A stretch of DNA of 64,000 bases from Paragordius varius (taxonomy: Eukaryota; Nematomorpha), in assembly GCA_964247055.1 (NCBI GenBank), contig OZ176054.1:6076001-6140000 (forward strand). Direction: 5' to 3'. Below are positions 23,401 to 36,630 of this stretch, in pieces. The notes beneath the pieces are model-generated. The model was not told the DNA's origin, ran no database searches, and saw nothing but the letters and a program-made list of their open reading frames with translations. Each line of letters starts with the position of its first letter. Within the stretch, counting starts at the first letter, position 1. The translations under genes and the position numbers were made by a program.

Positions 23401-26400
23401 AAAAGTGGTTTGAACACGATCGTCACTTTTATATGAATATAAATATATATCATTTTAAATTAGTGTTTATCCGTTTATGGAAAATTGCTTCAAAGACACG
23501 ATGCATTTTTAACGAATGTGTGGACTGAAAATAATTCGACCATGATCGGCCCGTTCAAAATAAATAAAATCCATGATTGATGTGATCATATAACTTTACA
23601 GAAAAATTGTCTCAAAAATAAAATTAATGTTTATGCAATGAAACTGTGACATTTAATTTGATGCTATGCGAAATAGGGTTCGAAATTAATTTTCCATATT
23701 TTTTAATAAACCTTTATAAGGGTTTATATAAACACCCATACAGATTTTTCCATAAAATATGATAATATTTCTGTACCTGAAAGATAGTTGATATTCATAG
23801 CTAATTTAACATTAAAAGGGACAAAATGAAAAATAGCAAATTCTTTAAGGTAAGCAGGTAAAAATTATCACTTAAATAGAAGAAGATACACTGGAATCGA
23901 AAAGTACAAATAAATTGTTTCATCTGGATTTCATTTTATTGTTTAAAACTTGATAATAATTTACAATAATTCCCACACATCATATTATTATTACAAATAT
24001 TTTTTCCTCCCAAAAATTAAGGCTTACTATAAAATTATTCACAAAATAATTGTATCCCGCCCCTTTTAATACATACTAATTAGCTCGTACTGAACATTTT
24101 TTATAAGGCCCTAATTTTTAAGTACTATCGATTAAGTTAAATTATTTCAAAAAATTCGCATTTATATTGAAATTAACCAAAACATTTCTAATCATTTTTT
24201 ATCCCACAATGGGGTTCATTATTGTTGGGGCGATGGTTCACTGTATAACAATTTTTAAATATTACTGATCTATAATTTTTCTAAATAAAATTTAAATTAG
24301 AGCCACGTTTAAAGAAATTACTACTATAGTGTAAATACAAAAATAAAAGTTAAATATTTTAACTTTTTCGTAAATTTTACAGACAATTTATATGACAATA
24401 ATGTATTACAGTGGCATATGGTTAAAAATTACATATGGTTGGAATTGAGCAGCTTTTTTCTAAATTTTAACATTAATTATTTATTCTTTTTTTTATGAAC
24501 GACTAACATTTTTACACTACCATACGCTATTGTATTAAGTACAAATAGTCATTTATAATAATTATAAAAAAATGATGTTTCGTTAAATGCAACATATATG
24601 GTTTTGATACCCTGCCTCGTACAAATATAATTAATATTTATGAATTTATAATTACGGTGACACTCCTATTTATTATATGGTTGATATAACAATTAAAAAC
24701 TAAAAAAAGCAATATTCTAAAACTTCGATGAAAAAATTTTCGAAAATTCAGAACATTTTTTCAAATGCTGCAGTAATGACATTTTAAATGGTCATTTTTT
24801 CACTAGTAATGCATATAGGTAGGACAAAATATTTACTAAGGGAATAATGACTAAAATAAATGACTTCTTTTATTTAAGTTAAGTATTGAATAAAACTCAT
24901 TATCTGTCATTTATTTGATTTTTTGAAAAAAAAATTATTTTTTGGCCTAAAGATTTTGCCTATTGACATACATTTAATGACATTTATGGAAAAGGCCAAA
25001 AAGAACGTTATATGCTTTCGCTCTTTGTAGTTATAATAAATAATGTACTCTAAAAGGTCTGCCTATCTGACAATTATTAAAAATGTGGTGTCATAGTCAA
25101 CATTACATTCAATTCTATTAATAATAAATAATCATCTATTCCAATGATGAGATTTATAGATCTGTAAAATTATGGTGCAGATCTAATAATACATACTTTT
25201 TGCCTCTAAAGGTAACAATATTACAAACTAAGTAAAAGAGTTTCAAAACTGCGCATTTTTCATTCATTACCTTTTTACGCTGATTCTGCCTTAAAACCAA
25301 CTAACTATCGATAATAGAGGCCGCCCTTTAATATACGCTTAAACGCATTAATGTAAAATTTTCACAAGTTCTTCGCCATTCTCAATGCTTTCCTAGATAT
25401 TTGGTAAAATTGCAAACAAAACCGGATAAAATTTAATTAGGATTAGGAATAAATTTTTGAAATTTGCATATAATTATGTTCAGATCTTAAATTTTTGAGA
25501 ATTAAACCGCAGCAATAATCCAAACCTTTATTTAATAAATTACAGCAATTATTTACAACTTTAGAGGAACACATATATTGAGTCAATAACTGTTTTAAAG
25601 TTGAAGTTATCTATGGTGCCAATATAGGATTATATTTTTATTTTTCCATTACCATTTTGCAAGCAATTGTAAAATATACGATAAGTGAAATAATTCTTAA
25701 TTTCCGATATTGATTTCTTCTACATAAAAAATATTTTATTAGCTAAAAAAATGTTAATTAAAAGGTATTAAAATACTTTTATTTATTGTCATTCGTAAGC
25801 CATTTCGATTTTATGAGTACTTGCTTAAAAGGAATTAAAAATGCTGTTTCCTCCTTTTTTCGTAATAAATATGAAAATAATATCTTTTTAATCAATTGTG
25901 ATTAGTAATTATATATATTTATATATATATATATTTTTTAAAGAGCATACCCACTATAGCCAAATTCAGGAAAAAGAAATTGATACGGGTCCGTTTGTTT
26001 TGACGACAAATAAATATGATGACGCCCATGTTTGCAATAATAATCATGAAGAATAGGATAAATAAGAAAGTAAACTGTTGAATCTATAAGGAAACGATTA
26101 TAACTGTAAAAAAATTATTGATATAAATATATTATTTTTAATTTTAGTGCAAAGTCTTTAAATTTTTAACCATTCAAAACCCAACCCTACTTCGGCTAAT
26201 ATGGTAGCCAAAAAAGAATTTATACACGATATATTTAACCTTATTTGACTTTATTTACCTAAAAACTAATTTAACATGTGTAAGATTCAAATCGTTAAAA
26301 ATTAATAAGGGTAGGCGTTCTTTATTACAAAGATATCTTATAGGTTTAATATAAAATTTTAATTACAATTTTTATTGGTGTTTTATTAAGAACAAATCAA

Positions 26401-27329
26401 AAAAGATTTCTATTTAATCATGCACCTCAGTTATTTCTGAATTCATTATTTGTTACTAATATGCGCAATGTAAAAGGGCTTTTTGAATTGGGAAAAGAGA
26501 AAAATATGTTTGGTTCCCTAATTCCAAACACTGTAATATTTAGCTGATACCTCTCACTATAGATTAAAGTTAATTTTTATAATTATAACTTAGGCTTATA
26601 TTTTTCAGCAAATTAACATAAATTATTATTAATCTCAAATGTGTTGTCACATACATATTAATTGATGTTATATAAAGAGAGAACATGTCCAAAAACTCAA
26701 ATGTGTTAAAGATTAGATTATAAATTCATTTACATAAATAATTTCTTTGAAGTACTGTAAGACCACACCACCACACATAAGCAGAGTCATAATTGATTAA
26801 AAAAATATCTATTGATTTTATAATACTAACCCTTATTTATGGGTATTACTTACTAAGTTGGATTATCAGTTATCTGATTAAAGAAATGTTTTAACGCGTT
26901 AAAATTTATAATATTGAGGTTATTTAATTATTTTATAAGCCAAAGAATAGAGAGTTTAAAAAATAATCCTTGGATTTCCTAAAACATTGCCGCTGTTAGA
27001 GTAGGTGTGCTAAATATTTATTTTATTCCAAACTGCAAATTAAATTGTGAAATATAATAGTTTAATTTTTTTATCATGTTTACGGAGACTTTTCAGGATT
27101 CATTATTTTAATAACGAAAATGGCTAATTAATAGTTTGCAATAAAAAATATTTACTTTAAAAAAATCGAATTCTGCGTTTGATATGGGCAGAGTGTAATT
27201 TGTAGCATTGGAAACGGTAGGCCATATTTCAGTAGTAAGAGATATAGAATTGTAATGAGATAAGCTACCAGGTAATTTAAATGATAATGTGTTTTTCGTA
27301 ATATTATCTGGGAATTTGGTTGACAACAT
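17493..27329 (-). CDS. Rhodopsin-family neuropeptide GPCR (NPS/CCAP/vasotocin receptor-like)
   Basis: Seven-helix receptor at the plasma membrane. Exons (minus): 27156-27329, 25951-26083, 22312-22415, 21943-22036, 19104-20204, 17890-18006, 17493-17673, all in phase. Exon 1 gives an N-terminus with NIT, NAT and NYT glycosylation sites. Then TM1 ([15 protein letters not shown]), TM2 with LAIVD, TM3 with DRYLAV, TM4 ([15 protein letters not shown]), the ECL2 cysteine in YQCWISL, TM5, TM6 with CWSPYF and TM7 with [17 protein letters not shown] plus QCWI plus CWSPYF fits the NPS/CCAP receptor branch; the ligand is inferred only by class. Intracellular loop 3 is very long (over 200 residues) with a run of Asp/Glu ([14 protein letters not shown]). 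A donor at 17491-17492 implies a further C-terminal exon, perhaps near 17111-17365, not proven. Confidence 0.9.
20300..21410. mobile_element. Foldback / long-TIR element, copy 2 (in a GPCR intron)
   Basis: The left arm begins near TTTTCTGATAAGAAAATG (20337), followed by GGTGCTTTTGGTTTTGGCCC at about 20372. The right arm at about 21270-21345 is its inverse (for example AAAAAGCACCATGATAATCC). Inner segments also pair (AAGATGTGGGCACC at 20562, CCAGCCCACATC at 21106). The exact outer edge is uncertain by about 50 bp. It sits inside the intron 20205-21942. Confidence 0.7.
22416..25950. other. Long GPCR intron
   Basis: 3.5 kb of A+T-rich DNA between the TM1 and TM2 exons of the GPCR. A G-run (about 23320-23337) stands out in composition; no gene recognised. 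Confidence 0.5.
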
Positions 27330-30300
27330 TTAAATAAATTTAAATTGGTGGTAACGAACAAAAAATTATTTGTCTAATCATATATAAATATATCTTTGAC
27401 GATGTTTAGTATTTATAAAAATGATGATACATATTAATTTTAATTGTTTTACAATGTAAGTAGCAAGTCAGAAAGGATGGATTTACATTAATAAATAGAT
27501 AAAAATATAAATAAATATTAATTAGCTAAAATTGATTTCAACCTGTTTTACGCTGTCAATTGTGAAAAACAAAACCATTATCAACATTAATTTGGTTAAA
27601 AGCTGTATTGTCGGAAAAATTATATCATAAATTAATAATGATGAACAATATGTAGGCGACATATATAGGAAGGTATCTAAGGGGATAACATAAGAAAAAT
27701 CAATCCATACAACTAAGCATGATCTTACATTACATAATGTTTTACAATATAAAAAAACTATATTTTTGGCTTTTGTGGTATGGTATATTGCAAAAAATAA
27801 TAGATAAAACCATAAATACAAACTTTTTCTTAAATAAAATTAAAATTCAATATCTGATATTAAATTTAAAAAAAACATTGATGTGCGGAAGATCACATAA
27901 GTTAACTTATAATACATTAAAAGTATATAGATATAAAGGTACTGCACAAAATGCCACGGTGTTAGTTATTCTAATATTGACTTTTTTCATTAACGCTCTT
28001 TTTTAGAAAAATATTATTTTTATGCCTCATTTTGCACTTGCAGTATTAAATGAAACAAATATTGTAAGGTTAGACAAAATAGAAATATTCATTAATACTA
28101 AAGACATGGATATTTTATTCAAATTATGTTGTTTAATCCTCATAGAATTAATTAATTACATTAAACAATTATATATAAATACTTTATATATATGATATTT
28201 GATCCATATAGTTTTAACTGTAATTAACGAATATTGGAAAAAAACGCTGACTTAAACATCCTTAAAAAATGCTTTATATCTAAACAACGAATAGAATAAA
28301 TTTTTGCAAAGTTAATCGTTATTTCACATTATCGTATAACAAATCCTTATAATTGGAAACCAATGTGTCACATCATTAAAACATCATTGTTACTAAGTTT
28401 CATATATTATGATTCTTTATAACGAGAAGGTCATTAAAATAAATTGCTTTTTAATGAAAATCTTAGCATAGTTTAGTTTTTCTTCAAATAAATGAATAGC
28501 AAAGGTATATAATGAGTTTAAATTAAGTCCAAATTTTGGGATTTCTTCAGGTAATTTAACTAAAAAGTTTAAAATTAATAAGTTTGGTGGAATATATTAT
28601 GTATAAAAATGGACAAAAATTATTTATTCCTCACATGCTACCTTATTAAAAAATCATATTTAATTAAAAAAAGTTGGCTTGGCTTAGCTTAGAGTATAAA
28701 GTACTCATTTTTTGTTAAATGCACACAGGCACCAAATTGGTGTGGATTAAATTAGTGTTAGTTGATAGAGAAAGATTGTTTTATGGCAGATAAAAAGTAT
28801 TATTTTTGATTATTTTTAATATCAATATAGCACCAGCGTAATTACATAAAGGAATTATGGGGAAATTTAGTTATATGGATAATAATTTTATCATTGTTAA
28901 TATTCTTGAAAGATGACCATGAGATTATATCCATGTGAAACCAAAATTTTAAGTATTAGTAACCAAATTATATATAAACAAATATATCCATACGTTTGTA
29001 TGTTAAAATTTTGCATGTAATATATAATATTGATTCCCTCACTGTTTTATTCATAATAATAGTAGTATAATATCAGACACTTAGTTATTTTGTAAATATT
29101 ATAGGCTTGTAAGAAGAAGAAGGAAGCTTTATGATTTATTAAGTATGATTCAGCTTTTTTTCTGGAAAATCTCAAAATGTACATTATTTTTATGTGAAAA
29201 AAAATGCTAATAAAAATAAATTTTGTGTCCTACAAAATGGTAATAAACTAATCAATAATATATAAAATGTCTGTAAATATGGTAAAAATTTATATTTATA
29301 TGGCTTCAACCAATATCAATCATTGTTTTAATATTTAATTAGAGCTGGATAATATATAATAAAAATCACGTCCAGCTAAGATGAATAATTAAATTAAGCT
29401 AATGTCGGTTTGAAATGATAGGGAATTTTCTATGTGCTGAACAAAATATGCTTTTAAAAATAGGCCAATCGTTGATTTTTTTATTAGAGTTAATATTGAA
29501 TAGAAACATAAAATTTCCCGTTATCCTGATAAAACAAGTTCATGTAACCTAATAAATACCAATTTATAATGTAACATTAGGCTTAATCAGGATTATTTTA
29601 AGACAACCAATTTCTAATCTCTGGTCAAAGGTTGAAAAATTTGACAGAAACGGGGTTTATATAACCTTTCCAATAGAAACAAGACTTAAATTTGTTTATC
29701 AAACAGTGCTAAATGTCTTGTATTTTAAAATTAATACTTGGAAAGTCCCATCTTATGTAAAAAAAAAGTTACCACTTATTCTCCCTAGCCATTGTCAATT
29801 ATTTTAGTAACATCAAAACCAAAGTTTTTTTTTTGATTTTTTGGTATTTAAGATATATAGGCCACGTAATACAGCATATCACATTTTTGAAGGTCATCTT
29901 CTCTTACCTAGAAATGATTTAAATACTGGCTAAAAACGACAAAAGCCACAAAAAACTGTTTAAATTTAAACTTTATATATATATTGTTTTGTAAAGCTGT
30001 CAAATGCTTAAAACAATTATGACATTTTAATAACACTCATAAGTTATTTATCTGTTTAAAGCTAAATATAACAAAATGCCATGTTTTACGGCAATTTATG
30101 TCGGTGATATTATTTCTTTGGTATTATTTTTACTGGTAATTAAAAGCGTTAAATGGCTTTCAAACTTATATAATTAAGTCTTTTGGGATCTCGTGGAGTT
30201 ACACACTCTACTTAACACAAATATTATAAAAAACTAACAATGCCACGATCTATTCTTTTCTCGCAGATAATATTGTAAAGGATAAACAGTTACATTTAAC

Positions 30301-31149
30301 TAAATTTTCGACTTCTAGTCTATACCAAAATATAAAAATTTTATTATTTAATTTACAAACTCCTATTTTTTAATAATCTTTCATACATTCCATTGTACAT
30401 CACAATGTTCAATTTATGACAACGCAATAAGTTTGTGGAAGCGTATTGATTAAAAAGGTAAAATGCCATAATTAACTTTGTCAAAATGTTTTTTGGGAGT
30501 TTAATTAAGATATTAAAATTTTATGCAGATTGTTAAATTCAAAATTTAGCTGAATAGTGAGTGAGTAATAGCTTTTATATTATAATAATCTATTGGATAT
30601 TATTATAATATTACATGCTAACCCTAGACTTGTCGCTAATTAAAACAATGATGATTAATATTAGTCGGTAAAATATTTATACTGAAAAAATCCGAAGATA
30701 AAAATACTCATGCAAACACATGGAATGATAGGATTAAAATATCTAAATAAAATTTCATTTGTCCTGTAAGGGTGATATATACATAAAAAACATGTTTAAA
30801 TATATATAGGTAAAATTTTGAAGGCATGTTTTATCCCATAGCTCCGATCTTGTGTATTAAAACTATAATTCTCAAACTTTTTTAAAATTAATCTTATAAC
30901 ATTGCTTATTTTATAATCATTATAATTTGCTGGTAAAATATATAAATTTTAAACTTATTTTTAGCCTTTATTGTGTCTGTGTTTAAGTATTTTTCTCGAA
31001 CTATTTACCGGTATGGAGATTAGCGCTTATATGATTTTGCCCAATACTCATGTTTAAAAATTTATTTTAAGATTGTTCTTGGTAGAAAACTAATACAAAT
31101 TGTAAATATTCATGTTATTATATGGCTGTGTATTTTACAGAATCTTGAC
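27330..31149. other. Gene-poor stretch upstream of the GPCR
   Basis: No coding sequence recognised. The open frames at 27522-27821 (minus) and 27719-28006 (plus) overlap on opposite strands and have the Ile/Lys/Phe/Tyr composition of random A+T-rich DNA. Part may be GPCR 5' UTR and promoter. Confidence 0.4.
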
Positions 31150-32420
31150 TATTTGCCTTTATACAGAACCAATAATGTGAATTCATATGCTAGCTTTTCC
31201 AAGTATTTTCATGTCATTTTTACAGGTGGCATCTTTTCAAAGTGTCGAGCCCTACCCAGCGACTTATTTAATAAATGCCTAACTAAAATTTTTGCCTTAT
31301 ATGGGAAACACTTAAGATTATTACTGATTTTATATAGTTGCACTGCCAATTTTCTCAAAATCAAGTCATATTTATATTGTGGTCCATTTTACGAAATGGC
31401 CCTATTCAGAAGCCAATTAAAAAACCCTCATATTTTTGCCTTTATGTAGGAAATACCTAACACCATTTTTGATTCCATATATTCTTCTAAATTTCTCGAA
31501 ACCTTGCTTTAAAGCCAAAATATTTTTAAACTGTAAAATATGTGGGGCCTATAGCCAGCGGATATTTGAAATAGGTAGACATAATTTTTTGCCTTTATAC
31601 CGGAAATACATCTTAAGCCTCTGTTTGATCTAATCATAAGTATCCCGAATTTTAGCCCTAAAGCCACGTATTACATGGTGGAGAAGCGGGTAGCGTCCTC
31701 ACGGCCTGATATTAAAAAAGCGAGTATCAAATTGTTCTATATACGAGGAAAACCAAAACCATTATTGATTTATCTGGTCTCATGGGTTTGTGGAAAATGT
31801 GCGTTGTCAAATTAGTAATTATTTAATGGTGCATTTTACGGTATATGAAACTGAAAAAAAGTCAACAATTCGTATATATGAAGAATATCTAAAACCAATA
31901 TAAATTTATTCTCTCAATGATATTTCCAAATATAAGCTAATTTTTTCCCTTGGTGACGCATTTTGGAGGGCGTGGAGCCCTACACGGCCAATCAAAACGC
32001 TGGACATAAAATATAAAGTACTTATTGAACCCATATGGTTGTATAAATTTTCTGAAAATTAGCTTTAAAGCTACGTTATTGATGAGCCGCATATTATAGC
32101 GAGTAACGCCAGCAGTCTATACATGAAAGCGCTCAACTATAGGCCTATACTTGAAATACCTAAAACCATTACAAATTTTATAGGGTCTGATAACTTGGGC
32201 CAAGATTTTTAAAAAATTTTCCTAGGGACTTGGTTTTCTGCAGAGGGATTTTTTCAAAAAAGTAGCGCGACTATATTTCTACTTTTGCCTTAGAATAGGA
32301 CTACACGTTTTCCGGAAAGGTTAAACGAGTTTTGGGTACCGTTTTTTTAAATCCCTATATTGACACGGTGTGAGGTGTAACTGATGCTTTAAATGGCCCA
32401 ACTATACAAGGGGCCTTGAT
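31150..32420. repeat. Degenerate ~142-bp tandem array
   Basis: A core like CCTATATACGAAATACCTAA, usually followed by AACCATTATTGATTTTAT, recurs at about 31299, 31439, 31592, 31738, 31871 and 32145, with a weaker copy near 32005. That is a spacing of 133-153 bp. A second element, of the type GTGGAGCCCTACACGGCC, recurs between cores (31223, 31953). Copies are strongly diverged, so this is an old satellite-like array. It also has a higher G+C content than its surroundings. The open frames at 31153-31449 and 31436-31633 are products of the repeat, not genes. Confidence 0.65.
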
Positions 32421-34096
32421 AAAAATCAAAAAGATTGAATGAAAAAATTTGGAAGTCAATGGTTTTTAAAGCTTAATCAAAATATTATAATATTTTATAT
32501 ATCTTTTCCAAATTTATCTCTTATATGGATTTTTACAGAATTAAAAAAATATGAAGTATTATAGATTGTATTTAAAATATATAATATCTATTTATAATAA
32601 TTATTAAAATACACTTTTATATAATCAAAATGTACTATATAAAACGTCGGTATATCAAATAAATTTGCGTAAGATATATATTTTATCCTGGTATACAGAT
32701 ACTATGCAATACAACTCCTTTGGGATTGCTTAATTCGGTTTATCCTTAAAGGACTAAAGTTTTGTAACAATACCAAAATTTAGTAACCATTTTGTGACAT
32801 TTAATTATAATTTATATTATTTTTAGAAGAGGGTAGATGAATAATAGCGTCTGTTTGATAAAAAAGTGATCTCTTTTTATCCTTAAGTCCAAAAATATTC
32901 TAGCATTGATCATTTTTGCCTTTAACGAGAATAATTTTTTTAAATAACATACGAATTTTAAGCCGTTAGACACATTGTCTTTCGGTCAAACAACATTTTT
33001 ATTTTAGTATAAAAATGATTATAGATAAATAATATTAATAATATTAGTTATAAAAAAATGCAATTGGAATATTGACACATGTTCCACCACGTTATTCGGG
33101 ATCAAAAAGAAAACTTAGAGTTTGATCTATGTCAAAAGAAAGAACTACAATAATAATAATAATATATTTATTATGGATTAAATTTATTTATATTGATTTT
33201 GATTATGTTTAAAGTGTTTTACTGCACGGAAAGTTATTGTGGTTTGTGACCAAAAGAATTATTTTTCCTTGTTACAGTTATTATAATTGCATTTATTTTA
33301 TTAAATGTCGGAACTATGATCCATTTTTGCGTCAAATTCTAATTATCAAAAAATTTCGTTCAAACAAACAAAAAATGAGTCTATTTAGACTTTTACGGTA
33401 AAATCAACTTCGGAAAATATAATCAATAGATCACTCTCTAATGCTTTTCTATAATTTAAAACTTTTATTTTTAAAGTTAGCCTTATTTCGACGCATCTTT
33501 TATATTATATATTAAGCGCCTTACTTTTTTTAGCTGTTTCAGCTTACGAAAAAAACTGGGAAGCGCTTTCTAATAGAAATTTATGCAAAAAAGCTCTTGA
33601 ACAGCTGATTAATATGGCTTATTACGAAAAGGCTATTATAACTTATGGTTATAATAATATTAATTAAATAGCCAAACCTCCCAAACTCCACAAATATTTG
33701 TTTCCAAAATTTTATTTTTTTAAAAAAAGGAGGAATTTAAATAAAGTTGGATAATAATTTGTATTTCTTGAATTTATAAAATACGATTTGTGTTTAAAAA
33801 GGTAAGTGTTAGGGTGCACTCAAACCAAGAATCGTGCTAATTTATTAACTAGCAGTAGAAAAATGGCTGTTAATGGTTTAATACATACATTAAGATAGTA
33901 TTTATATTAAAAAGTTAATTTTTTAAATAAACAATTTAAAATCTGGACAATTTATCGAAATCCGAAAAGTAGGGTTCACTTTCGGGACACATTAGACCCA
34001 AAAAACTCTAATTCTAGCTGTTATATATGTTCAGATTATTGTTAATAAATAAGATTAAAGTGAAATAACATTAAAAGGAATGTTTAATATATATTA
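32421..34096. other. Non-coding stretch
   Basis: Nothing recognised on either strand beyond short A+T-rich simple repeats (an ATA run near 33150). Confidence 0.4.
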
Positions 34097-35294
34097 CACT
34101 GTGTGCAAAAAAAATTTTAACGAAAAATTTTTTTTTCATGAGATAGCTTATGACCAGCGTATTCATTTGCCGCAAAAATTTTTATTTGTTGACAACCTAG
34201 TTTTTGAAATATTGAGAGAAAATTGAAATCGGGCAAAAAGTGAAAATTAAGGATAATTAAGGATATTTCAAAAAATAATAAAAAAATCTGAAATATTATC
34301 GTTTATTATCACTTTAGTAGATATTTATATAAATAGCCTAAAATCATAAAGTTAGGGTTACTATAAAATATCAGGGCAAATGATGGCGTTTTTCTTTTAT
34401 CACACTTAAAAGACAAAAAAAATTAATGAAAATATATTAAAATAATTTTTTTAATTATCTACTACCTAAACTCACTATTTATCTTAACATTCATATTTTA
34501 TTCCGGAAAATAAACTTCTGTATCAAAATAAAACCAAAAATATTATTTTTTATTTTTGCATTTTTTATCATGGTTTATGAGTGTATAAAATATTTATACT
34601 GTTTTATTTTGGATTCTTAAATGAGGGGGAATTATTAAGTATATAATTTATGCAAAATAGGAATGAAATTAGTGGAATATCAACCAAAGATCCGTACAAA
34701 TCACAATACAAATATTAATTTGTCATAAAACAGACTTGTTACAGGAAATCGTAAGGAATGTTGGTTGATTATTCACTACTTTTAAATCCTATTTTGCATA
34801 AATTATATGCCTAATAATGCCTAATCATGTAAGAATCCAAAATAAAACAGTATAAATTTTTTATATACTCATAAACCAGATGACACAAAAATGCAAAAAT
34901 AAAAAAACAATATTTTTGGTTTTATTTTGATTTAAAAGTTTATTTTACTGAATAAAATATGAATATTAAGATTTTAATAGTGAGTTTAGGTAGTAAATAA
35001 TTAGAAAAAATTATTATGGTTTCATTAAATATTTTTTGTCTTTTAAGTGTGATAAAAGAAAAATGCCTTTTGGCCTGAAATTTTATGGAAACCCCACTAT
35101 ATGATTTAGCATATATTAAAAATATCTCCTAAAATGATAATAAACGATAATATTTTAGATTTTATCATTATTTTTTGAATTATCCTTAATTTTCACTTTT
35201 TGCCCGATTTCGATTATCTCTCAATATTTCAAAAACTAGGTTGTTAACAAAAAAATTTTCGTTAAATAAATGACCCTCATTTTTGCACAGAGTG
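34097..35294. mobile_element. Palindromic element A (~1.2 kb)
   Basis: Starts CACTGTGTGCAAAA and ends with the inverse of CACTCTGTGCAAAA. The two halves are reverse complements throughout: ATTGAGAGAAAATTGAAATC (34212) against GATTTCGATTATCTCTCAAT (35207), and ACTGTTTTATTTTGGATTCT (34600) against its inverse near 34838. No transposase is visible. The ends are faintly Tc1/mariner-like, but a TA duplication is not clear. Confidence 0.75.
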
Positions 35295-35297
35295 TTT

Positions 35298-35550
35298 ATA
35301 CCATTTACAATTCGAATTCACCCTAAAAATAAATTATGTTTTATAACTAATATAACTCATTATTAATATAAAATATAGCTTTATGGCTTAGTTTATTATT
35401 TTTTCAATATTTTAATTCAAATTTTTTTTTAATATAAAAAAATATAGGTAACACAAAATTTTTAGGGCGAATGTGAATTGTTTGAGGTAAATTTGAATTG
35501 TTCAGGGGTGAATTGTTCAAGGGTAAATTTGAACTCTAAATGGTTTATAT
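35298..35550. repeat. Small inverted repeat between the two palindromes
   Basis: ACCATTTACAATTCGAATTCACCC near its left edge is matched in inverse by AGGGCGAATGTGAATTG and by GGGTAAATTTGAACTC further right. GTGAATTGTTCAGGGG is also partly tandem. It looks like a third, small inverted-repeat element. Confidence 0.5.
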
Positions 35551-36630
35551 ATGCAAAAACGAGGATTATTTTTTGAATAAAAAAACCTTAGATAGCATCA
35601 GCGAATTCATTTGCCGCAAAATTTTTAATTGTTGACGACCTAGTCGAAATATTGAGAGAAAATCGAAATCGGGCACAAAACATTAAGGATAATTTAAACA
35701 ATAATAATAAAATTTGAGATATTATATTTATAATAATTCTATGAAATATTTTTATATAGCCTAAAATCATACAGTTAGGGCTTCTATAAAATCACAGGTC
35801 AAAAGATGGCGTTTTTTTCACAGACTAAAAAGACAAAAAAATAATAAAACTATATTAAAATAATTTTTTAAAATTACTCACTATTAAAATCTTAACATTC
35901 AGATTTTTTTAGAAGAAAAAACTTATTCAAAGTAAAACCAAAAAATATTTAATTTTTTTGTCATCTGGTTAATGAGTGTATAATAAAGTTATACTGTTTT
36001 ATTTTGGAATCTTACATGAGAAAGTATATAGATTTTGCAAGGATTTGTAAAGGAATATCAACCAACAATCTTTACAAATCCCTGCAACAAGTCTTTTTAA
36101 GACATTTTAATATTTTTATTGGGATTTGTACGAATTGTTGGTTGATATTTCACTAATTTTAAAACCTATTTTGCATAAATTATATACTTAATAATTCCCA
36201 ATCCTGTAAGATTCGAAAATAAAACAGTATAAATTTTTTATACACTTATAAACCAAATTACAAAAAAATGAAATATTAAAAACAATATTTCTTGGTTTTA
36301 TTTTGATATATAAGTTTTTTTACTGAATAAAATATGTTAAGATAATACTGAGTTTAGCTAATAAATAATTAAAAAAATTATTTTAATATAGTTTTATAAA
36401 AAAATTTGTGTTTTAGTTGTGTTAAAAGAAAAACGCCATCTTTTGACTGGAGATTTTATGAATTATCCCTAATCCTTAATTTTCACTTTTTGCCCGATTT
36501 CGATTTTCTCTCAATATTTCAAAAACTGATCGTTTACAGATAAATTTTTTTACGGCAAATGAATAAGCTGGTCATAAGCTATCTCATGAAAAAAAATTAT
36601 TTTGTTGAAAAAAATTTTGTACACAATGTA
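35540..36630. mobile_element. Palindromic element B (~1.1 kb), sister of element A
   Basis: The same family as 34097-35294: GAATTCATTTGCCGCAAAA at the left, its inverse (TTACGGCAAATGAATAAGC) at the right, with the shared ATTGAGAGAAAATCGAAATC arm and central GGTTGATATTCAC block. The internal order is the same as in A. It is more diverged and slightly shorter. Confidence 0.72.

Noticed and set aside
31153-31633. Two plus-strand open frames of 98 and 65 residues
   Set aside because: They fall in the degenerate tandem array and resemble each other because of the repeat.
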